A stretch of 11,587 nucleotides of DNA, taken from the NCBI GenBank assembly GCA_044220535.1, contig JBGAQU010000087.1, positions 1 to 11,587 of the forward strand. The letters run 5' to 3'. Both the position numbers and the translations under genes were made by a program. Under the pieces are notes generated by a model. That model was given only the letters and a program-made list of their open reading frames with translations. It was not told where the DNA came from and searched no databases. This stretch comes from JBDHTS01 sp044220535 (GTDB taxonomy: Bacteria > Pseudomonadota > Alphaproteobacteria > Micavibrionales > Micavibrionaceae). Positions 7,147 through 11,587 of the stretch are shown here, in pieces (the stretch's first letter is position 1; the number at the start of each line of letters is the position of its first letter).

Positions 7147-8550
7147 ATGACCGTCATCACCCGTTTCCCCCCGTCCCCCACCGGCCGCATGCATATCGGC
7201 AACGCGCGGACGGCGCTGTATAACTGGCTCTACGCCCGCCATCACGGCGGCAAGATGCTGTTCCGGATCGAGGATACGGACCGCGAGCGTTACAAGCCCG
7301 AATATGTCGATGTGATCAAGGACGGCGTCCACTGGCTCGGCCTCGATTATGATGGCGACATCGTCTCTCAGTTTGAACGCACCCCGCGCCACGCGGAAAT
7401 CGCGAACGAACTCCTGAAAGCGGGCAAGGCCTATCACTGTTACTGCACACGAGAAGAACTTGATGCAATGAGGCAGAAGGCAACGGATGAAGGCCGCCCC
7501 ACCTTCTACGACCGCAGATGGCGCGACAGCACCGCGACCCCGCCGCCGGGCGTTAAACCCGTCATCCGCATCAAGGCCCCGCTGGACGGCGCATCCACGG
7601 TGCATGACAAGGTGCAGGGCGATGTCACCGTCAACAATGAACAGCTGGACGATTTCATCCTCCTGCGCTCCGACGGCGTGCCGACCTATATGCTGGCCGT
7701 GGTGGTGGACGATCACGACATGGGCGTCACCCATGTCATCCGCGGCGACGACCATCTGAACAACACTTTCCGCCAGAACCTGATCTATCACGGCATGGGC
7801 TGGGATCTGCCGACCTACGCGCACCTCCCCCTCATCCTCGGGCCCGACGGCGCGAAACTTTCCAAACGCCACGGCGCGGCGTCGGTGGATGATTACGCCG
7901 CGCTCGGCTACCTGCCCGAAGCCATGTGCAACTACCTCCTCCGCCTCGGCTGGAGCCACGGCAATGACGAGATCATCTCCATGGACCAGGCGAAGCAATG
8001 GTTCGACCTCGACCACGTCGTCCGCTCCCCCGCCCGCTTCGACTTCGCGAAGCTGGACAATCTAAACGCCCATTACATGAAACTGGCCGACAACCGGCGC
8101 CTGCTGGACCTGGCCCTGCCGTTTTATCAGTCCCGCCACAACATCACGCCGGACGACACGGCGAAGCGCCGCATCCTCGCCTGCATGGACGAACTGAAAG
8201 GCCGCGCCAAAACCCTGCTGCAACTGGTGGATGAATCCGTCTTCTTCGCGAAGACTGTCCCGTATGATTTCGACGACAAGGCAAAGGAAACTTTAACGCC
8301 CGAAGCCCTGACCATCCTGAAAGCCATCCACGACAAACTGGCCGCCCTGACCGATTTCAACCACGATACGATTCAGGCGGCATGCAAACAGGTCGCGGAT
8401 GAACTGGCAGGCGGCAAGCTTGGCAAGATTGGCATGCCGTTACGGGCAGCGTTGACGGGAACGACGGTTTCGCCCTCGATCTTTCATGCGGCGGAGATTT
8501 TGGGACAAAAGGAAAGCCTGAACAGGCTACACCAGGCCCTTTCGCACTAA
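7147..8550 (+). CDS. gltX: Glutamyl-tRNA synthetase
   Basis: Cytoplasmic class I synthetase that charges tRNA-Glu (in many alphaproteobacteria also tRNA-Gln, later amidated by GatCAB). The 467-residue product starts MTVITRFPPSPTG, with HIGN at residues 16-19 and KLSKR at 237-241 as the ATP-site motifs; VIRGDDHLNNT and the helical anticodon-binding C-terminal half follow. Length is normal. A TTG at 7135 would add four residues, but the family starts at the M before TVxxRFxPSPTG, so the ATG at 7147 is chosen. No clear RBS precedes either. A possible -10 TATACA lies at 7109-7114 with no good -35. It is divergent from comEC across about 80 bp, the usual alphaproteobacterial arrangement; citrate synthase, often next to it, is not present here. 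Confidence 0.96.
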   Translation: MTVITRFPPSPTGRMHIGNARTALYNWLYARHHGGKMLFRIEDTDRERYKPEYVDVIKDGVHWLGLDYDGDIVSQFERTPRHAEIANELLKAGKAYHCYCTREELDAMRQKATDEGRPTFYDRRWRDSTATPPPGVKPVIRIKAPLDGASTVHDKVQGDVTVNNEQLDDFILLRSDGVPTYMLAVVVDDHDMGVTHVIRGDDHLNNTFRQNLIYHGMGWDLPTYAHLPLILGPDGAKLSKRHGAASVDDYAALGYLPEAMCNYLLRLGWSHGNDEIISMDQAKQWFDLDHVVRSPARFDFAKLDNLNAHYMKLADNRRLLDLALPFYQSRHNITPDDTAKRRILACMDELKGRAKTLLQLVDESVFFAKTVPYDFDDKAKETLTPEALTILKAIHDKLAALTDFNHDTIQAACKQVADELAGGKLGKIGMPLRAALTGTTVSPSIFHAAEILGQKESLNRLHQALSH

Positions 8551-8559
8551 CGGCTTGCA

Positions 8560-8602
8560 TTGACAAATACTATTGTTATTCTTACACCTGTTTTTATACA
8601 AT
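8560..8602 (+). promoter_or_regulatory. Candidate promoter(s) for the 269-residue gene
   Basis: The 70-bp AT-rich gap after gltX holds two possible sigma-70 pairs: TTGACA (8560-8565) with TTACAC (8582-8587) at 16 bases, and TTGTTA (8573-8578) with TACAAT (8597-8602) at 18 bases. Either would give a transcript starting just before the RBS AAGGG at 8610-8614. Confidence 0.45.
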
Positions 8603-8620
8603 ATGAATAAAGGGTAAATC

Positions 8621-9430
8621 ATGACCATTCCTTCCATACCTGATCGTAAAGAAATTAAAGCAGCCCTTCGACGTTTTCAGATGCTTCTAGCTCAGGAACC
8701 TCATGCCTTAACTCTGAGCGGCCTTTTTAATGCCGCCAATCAAGAGCAGGCGTTCAAACATATTATGCAGCGACTTCGTGACGGTATGCCGAACTACGAT
8801 GAGAAAATCGCTGAAACCCTGACACGCCTGGGAATGGGTGATCTTGTTGCCGAGCACACGGGCCTATATCCAAAACAGGCCACTGCAATCGGATTGGCGA
8901 TGCTTGAACAACGATTAATGGAAAGTCGTAATAACGAGATTGCTCAATCCGTCATCGCCTTTGACATTGGCATCCTAGACAAGCTGGCTGGTCAAAACCC
9001 TGCGGCCCTGACCTCTGGGCATATGCGTGGCCTGCTTAATGTTTTGTGCAATCGCGGACCCGCTACAACAGACATGGGCTATCCAACCGAAAGCGTCGCG
9101 GAGTTGAAGCAGAAAGGCAAAGCGGTGTTTGATGCCATCGCGGCGCAGCGGCCCGATTTGATAAATGCACCCCTTGCAGGCTGGCTGACATATAATCTTG
9201 AACGCAGCCCACTGGCATCAAACGATTTTTATAGAGAAGACATATGTTGCCCATTGGGCCAATCCAGCCAGGAAGTTCTGGACGTATTTTACGCCATGGC
9301 ACGTACCAATCCGCAGGAGGCGCAAGCTGCGTATAGAGAAGAGTCCAATAGGGAACAAAGTCAGGAACGCGCCACCTGGAATCAACGCCGCCGGAAACTG
9401 GGCGATGCGCTGACAAAAATTCAATTGTAA
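8621..9430 (+). CDS. Unknown 269-residue soluble protein
   Basis: I do not recognise the family. The product begins MTIPSIPDRKEIKAALRRFQ and looks mainly alpha-helical and soluble, with no signal peptide, membrane segment or metal-binding cluster; two adjacent cysteines occur in DICCPLGQSS. The C-terminal 45 residues are rich in Glu, Gln, Arg and Asn (AYREESNREQSQERATWNQR), likely a charged helix. The ATG is well supported by AGGG six bases upstream and a promoter in the gap. Base composition is lower in GC than gltX directly upstream, suggesting a different origin. The gene ends four bases before a remnant of the X gene begins (9435), so a rearrangement junction lies directly at its 3' end. 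Confidence 0.8.
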   Translation: MTIPSIPDRKEIKAALRRFQMLLAQEPHALTLSGLFNAANQEQAFKHIMQRLRDGMPNYDEKIAETLTRLGMGDLVAEHTGLYPKQATAIGLAMLEQRLMESRNNEIAQSVIAFDIGILDKLAGQNPAALTSGHMRGLLNVLCNRGPATTDMGYPTESVAELKQKGKAVFDAIAAQRPDLINAPLAGWLTYNLERSPLASNDFYREDICCPLGQSSQEVLDVFYAMARTNPQEAQAAYREESNREQSQERATWNQRRRKLGDALTKIQL

Positions 9431-9434
9431 CTGG

Positions 9435-9563
9435 CCGTATATAAGTGGAGCGCGATGGCTTGCAAAATCATCCAGCCTTCAGGCCATTGGTCAAAGCCCT
9501 GGCCGCTCTGCCCGTGAAGGAAAATGCAGATCATTATCATATCGCAAAACTGGGGAGAAAACG
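9435..9563 (+). pseudogene. Remnant of the X gene (3' part, paralogue of 10483-10890)
   Basis: Translation from the GTG at 9445 gives VERDGLQNHPAF followed by PLVKALAA, which matches residues 77-97 of the intact protein at 10483-10890 in 17 of 21 positions, then less well through HIAKLG. Just upstream, CCGTATATA (9435-9443) equals the X codons for Pro64-Tyr65-Ile66, so about ten codons appear to be deleted between them with a change of frame. The first 60 codons of X are missing. Nothing resembling X follows after about 9563, where the hicB end begins. The longer open frame to 9804 is the shadow of hicB. This is a decayed copy, not a working gene. Confidence 0.7.
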
Positions 9564-9576
9564 GGACACCGTATAT

Positions 9577-9984
9577 TTAACGGCTCTCTTTCCCTATCGC
9601 ATCCTTCTCCGCCAGCACCGACTGTACCATAAACGCCGACCGCGTCATCCCCGCGCGATTGGCCATGCGGTCAATCGCCTCAACTTGGCTTTTCCGCGCC
9701 GTGATGTTCATCCGCACGGTCGGTTCCGCCGGAGGGTCGACCGACACCAGAATGCACACCGCATCCTTACGCAACGGGTCGCCCGCCAGATCGTCGAGGC
9801 TTGACGGTTCCGGAATGGCTTCGCCGTCCTCCGCCATGCCCTGGATATGCAGTTCCAGCGCTTCCGGCGCAAGCGCCTGCGCCTCGGCCAGTGTCGCGCC
9901 CGCCGTAACGCATCCCGGAAAGTCGGGGAAGCTGACCCCGAAATCGGAATCGGCGTCTTTGTGCAGATAAGCGATATAGTCCAT
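9577..9984 (-). CDS. hicB: HicB antitoxin
   Basis: A 135-residue antitoxin that binds and blocks HicA and represses the operon. Residues 1-65 form the HicB partial RNase H-like fold (MDYIAYLHKDADSDFGVSFP, then DFPGCVTAGATLAEA). Residues 90-124 form a ribbon-helix-helix DNA-binding domain (VRMNITARKSQVEAIDRMAN, then RAGMTRSAFMV). Two ATGs are in frame, at 9990 and 9984. AAGGAG (9996-9991) touches the first but is six bases from the second, so 9984 is chosen. It follows hicA by 20 bp on the same strand, so the order is toxin then antitoxin, as usual for hicAB. The RHH type of HicB should bind the palindrome in front of hicA. Confidence 0.93.
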   Translation of the reverse strand: MDYIAYLHKDADSDFGVSFPDFPGCVTAGATLAEAQALAPEALELHIQGMAEDGEAIPEPSSLDDLAGDPLRKDAVCILVSVDPPAEPTVRMNITARKSQVEAIDRMANRAGMTRSAFMVQSVLAEKDAIGKESR

Positions 9985-10004
9985 CTTCATCTCCTTAAAG
10001 CAGG

Positions 10005-10193
10005 CTATTTCAGTTTCAATCCCGCCTGTTTCTCGATGCTTTTCAGCGTACCGTGCGGTATATCCCTTTTCGGATGCGGTACCGTCACACGGCCCTTTTT
10101 AATCTTGTGCTTGAACTGCTTGTGACTACCCACCTGATTGACCTCAAACCAGCCATCCTCCCGCAGCGCCTTGATAACGTCCCGGCTGTTCAC
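10005..10193 (-). CDS. hicA: HicA toxin (mRNA interferase)
   Basis: A 62-residue double-stranded-RNA-binding-fold toxin that cleaves mRNA when free of HicB. The sequence has the family order: N-terminal helix SRDVIKALREDGW, then VGSHKQFKHK with the catalytic His24 in the Gly-Ser-His motif, then GRVTVPHPKRDIPHGTLKSI and the final helix. Length is normal. The start codon is GTG (10193-10191), with GAGGT six bases upstream as RBS. It is the first gene of the hicAB operon. Nothing in the sequence suggests inactivation. Confidence 0.93.
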   Translation of the reverse strand: MNSRDVIKALREDGWFEVNQVGSHKQFKHKIKKGRVTVPHPKRDIPHGTLKSIEKQAGLKLK

Positions 10194-10215
10194 GTTTTAC
10201 CTCAAGCTTTCTATA

Positions 10216-10244
10216 ATAATGCGCATTTTTTGCGCATTTGTCAA
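10216..10244 (-). promoter_or_regulatory. hicAB promoter with palindromic operator
   Basis: On the minus strand TTGACA (10244-10239) is followed after 17 bases by CATTAT (10221-10216). A perfect inverted repeat AATGCGCA-TTTTT-TGCGCATT (10218-10238) fills the spacer between them. This is where a ribbon-helix-helix HicB dimer pair would block RNA polymerase. The RBS and GTG start of hicA follow about 20 bp downstream. Confidence 0.75.
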
Positions 10245-10293
10245 GATCCATGACTGCTGGATTACTCTTATAACAATGCTATTTGATTATTCC

Positions 10294-10440
10294 ATGACCA
10301 TCATCTCCAAACTCACCCTCACCGTCCATGACCTGCAAAAGGTCAGCGACTTCTATCAGCAATCCGTCGGCCTTCGCCTTTTCTCCACGGATTCTACCTC
10401 ACTGCTCTGGCTCCCGAATAATCCATTGATTTATCCATAA
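10294..10440 (+). pseudogene. Truncated 5' copy of the VOC/glyoxalase-type gene
   Basis: The first 31 codons (10294-10386) match the first 31 codons of the intact gene at 10934 in 84 of 93 bases, giving MTIISKLTLTVHDLQKVSDF and on to about LRLFS. After that similarity ends, and an unrelated tail LLWLPNNPLIYP runs to TAA at 10438-10440. A VOC fold cannot form from 48 residues, so it is a remnant. No RBS is evident. Together with the X remnant at 9435-9563 it shows that the X-VOC pair once existed as a second copy here. Confidence 0.85.
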
Positions 10441-10453
10441 TTATAAATATAAT
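10426..10453 (+). promoter_or_regulatory. Candidate promoter of the X gene
   Basis: TTGATT (10426-10431) and a perfect TATAAT (10448-10453) are separated by 16 bases, 30 bp before the X start. The -35 lies in the last codons of the truncated VOC copy. Confidence 0.55.
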
Positions 10454-10482
10454 GCCCCTATATAAAAAAACAGGAGAGCCAT

Positions 10483-10890
10483 ATGTTGGGAATTCTTTTT
10501 AAAAGAAATGCAGACGAACCAGTGCAACCACGAATTCTGTCCGAGGCCGAACAATGGCGCGAGACAGATTATAAATATTATCCCTGCTTCCTCCCTGACG
10601 AATGGGTGGCATTGGAACTCGATACATGCGCGCATCAATCCATCGGCTGGAACTACGCCATGCACCGGAAGCCGTATATAGACGCACTGCTCAGGGCAGT
10701 TCATTCCAGGGTTGAACGTGACGGCGTGGAACATCACCCTGCCTTTGCTCCGCTGGTCAAAGCCCTGGCGGCGGCGCGGCATGGAAACGGAGAGCACGAT
10801 CATATAGACAGGCTCGGCGCGATCAGAAAAACATTTGAACGTCCCAATCACTGGTCAACGCTTATGAATTATCCCGGGGTTGCGTTATAG
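10483..10890 (+). CDS. Unknown 135-residue protein (X), intact paralogue of the 9435 remnant
   Basis: I do not recognise the family. The ATG is well supported: AGGAG at 10472-10476 is six bases upstream and a clear promoter lies before it. The protein is soluble, without signal peptide, and rich in His, Trp and Tyr (DYKYYPCFLPDEWVALELD, HQSIGWNYAMHRKPYIDALL). A His-rich stretch lies at residues 84-108 (EHHPAF, RHGNGEHDHID), which might bind a metal, but that is a guess. Its C-terminal third occurs as a decayed copy at 9435-9563, where the PLVKALAA segment is unchanged. The VOC gene begins 43 bp downstream on the same strand, so the two may be co-transcribed; both were duplicated together. Confidence 0.78.
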   Translation: MLGILFKRNADEPVQPRILSEAEQWRETDYKYYPCFLPDEWVALELDTCAHQSIGWNYAMHRKPYIDALLRAVHSRVERDGVEHHPAFAPLVKALAAARHGNGEHDHIDRLGAIRKTFERPNHWSTLMNYPGVAL

Positions 10891-10933
10891 GCGAAGTCCA
10901 AACGACTGGCAGGGTGGATAGGCAATATTTCTG

Positions 10934-11587
10934 ATGACCACCATCTCCAAACTCACCCTCACCGTCCACGATCTCCAAAAGGTCAGCGACTTCTATCAGC
11001 AAGCCGTCGGCCTGCACCTCCTCTCCGCCGATGCCGCCACTGCCCGCCTTGGCACTGGCATAACCGCCCTGCTCGAATTGCGGCGCGATCCGGCGGCGCG
11101 GATGCGGTCGCGGCGAGAGGCCGGGTTGTTCCACACCGCCTTCCTTCTTCCCACACGCGGCGATCTGGCGCGGTGGATGCGCCATGCGGCGCAGGCGGAT
11201 ATCGCGTTGCAGGGCGCATCCGACCATCTGGTGAGTGAGGCGATCTACCTCGCCGATCCCGAGGGCAACGGCATCGAAATCTATGCCGACCGTCCGCCCG
11301 CAACCTGGGTCTGGCGCGACGGCATGGTGGAGATGCGCAGCGACCCGCTCGACCTCAGTGTCTTGATCCAAAGCGCCGGGCCGGAGCCATGGCAGGGCTT
11401 CCCCGACGCCGCCGTCATCGGCCATGTCCACCTCCAGGTCGGCGCGCTGCCGGAGGCGGAAGATTTCTACGCGGGCACCCTCACCGTCCCCGTCACCTGC
11501 CGCTACCCCGGCGCCACATTCTACGGCGCGAACGGCTACCACCACCATATCGCCACCAACACCTGGAACAGCAACGGCGCAGGCGGA
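10934..11587 (+). CDS. VOC family protein (glyoxalase / extradiol dioxygenase type), cut by the window edge
   Basis: 218 codons are open to the right edge with no stop. Two VOC modules are visible. Residues 4-119 begin ISKLTLTVHDLQKVSDFY, with His12, GLFHTAFLLP and GNGIEIYADRP as the metal-ligand positions of the first module. The second starts near IGHVHLQVGALPEAEDFY and includes YHHHIATNTW. The pattern LADPEGNGIEIYADRP, a W-x-x-x-G spacer and a second VOC module resembles the CatE/YfiE group of about 280 residues, annotated as catechol 2,3-dioxygenase-like or glyoxalase; the substrate cannot be told. The start is supported by alignment to the truncated copy at 10294, which begins at the same codon; the RBS is weak. 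GC content is high, as in the housekeeping genes. Confidence 0.88.
   Translation, partial: MTTISKLTLTVHDLQKVSDFYQQAVGLHLLSADAATARLGTGITALLELRRDPAARMRSRREAGLFHTAFLLPTRGDLARWMRHAAQADIALQGASDHLVSEAIYLADPEGNGIEIYADRPPATWVWRDGMVEMRSDPLDLSVLIQSAGPEPWQGFPDAAVIGHVHLQVGALPEAEDFYAGTLTVPVTCRYPGATFYGANGYHHHIATNTWNSNGAGG

Noticed and set aside
7108..8016. 302-codon minus-strand frame
   Set aside because: Antisense shadow of gltX, which has clear catalytic motifs on the plus strand.
9564..9804. Continuation of the X remnant frame to 9804
   Set aside because: Similarity to X stops near 9563; the remainder is the antisense of hicB.
10862..11548. 228-codon minus-strand frame
   Set aside because: Antisense shadow of the VOC gene; the N-terminal codons of the VOC frame are supported by the duplicated copy at 10294.
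1..11587. CRISPR arrays, tRNA or rRNA genes, complete insertion sequences
   Set aside because: No regularly spaced direct repeats, tRNA signatures, rRNA stretches or transposase frames were seen.

Overview
The window looks like part of the chromosome of an alphaproteobacterium that I cannot place further. Three things point there. The convergent/divergent order lexA - comEC - gltX is typical of the class. The lexA promoter carries a direct-repeat box GAAC-N7-GAAC, the alphaproteobacterial SOS box. The MetRS is the short form of about 518 residues. The housekeeping genes are GC-rich. Several unknown genes and the left intergenic region are visibly more AT-rich, which suggests an accessory or acquired origin.

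Layout. Positions 1-173 hold the start of a small lipoprotein gene on the minus strand. Positions 174-773 hold no convincing gene but contain long nested inverted repeats that could fold as structured RNA. Two minus-strand genes follow: metG (774-2330), and upstream of it an unrecognised 510-residue protein (2386-3918) with an internal repeat and a Gly-Lys-Gly-Thr-x-Trp-Cys-Thr motif. This unknown gene is divergent from lexA (4046-4735), and the single LexA box lies between them. Downstream of lexA is a cluster of palindromic repeats (4766-4969). They surround the terminator of the convergent comEC gene and are read as its last codons. comEC (4855-7065, minus) is broken by two compensating one-base shifts in short G/C runs. 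gltX (7147-8550, plus) is divergent from it and intact.

From 8551 to the right end the region is accessory. It has an unknown 269-residue gene, a remnant of a small unknown gene (here 'X'), a hicAB toxin-antitoxin operon on the minus strand, a remnant of a VOC/glyoxalase-type gene, then intact X (10483-10890) and the VOC gene (10934 to the edge). The X remnant and the VOC remnant are decayed copies of the two intact genes to their right, so hicAB sits inside a decayed duplicate of the X-VOC pair.

Functionally, metG and gltX charge tRNAs with Met and Glu. LexA represses the SOS regulon and itself. ComEC would be the inner-membrane DNA uptake channel if functional. HicA/HicB form an autoregulated RNA-targeting toxin-antitoxin pair. 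The most interesting leads are the non-coding inverted-repeat region, the unknown gene sharing the LexA box, and the hicAB-containing decayed duplication.
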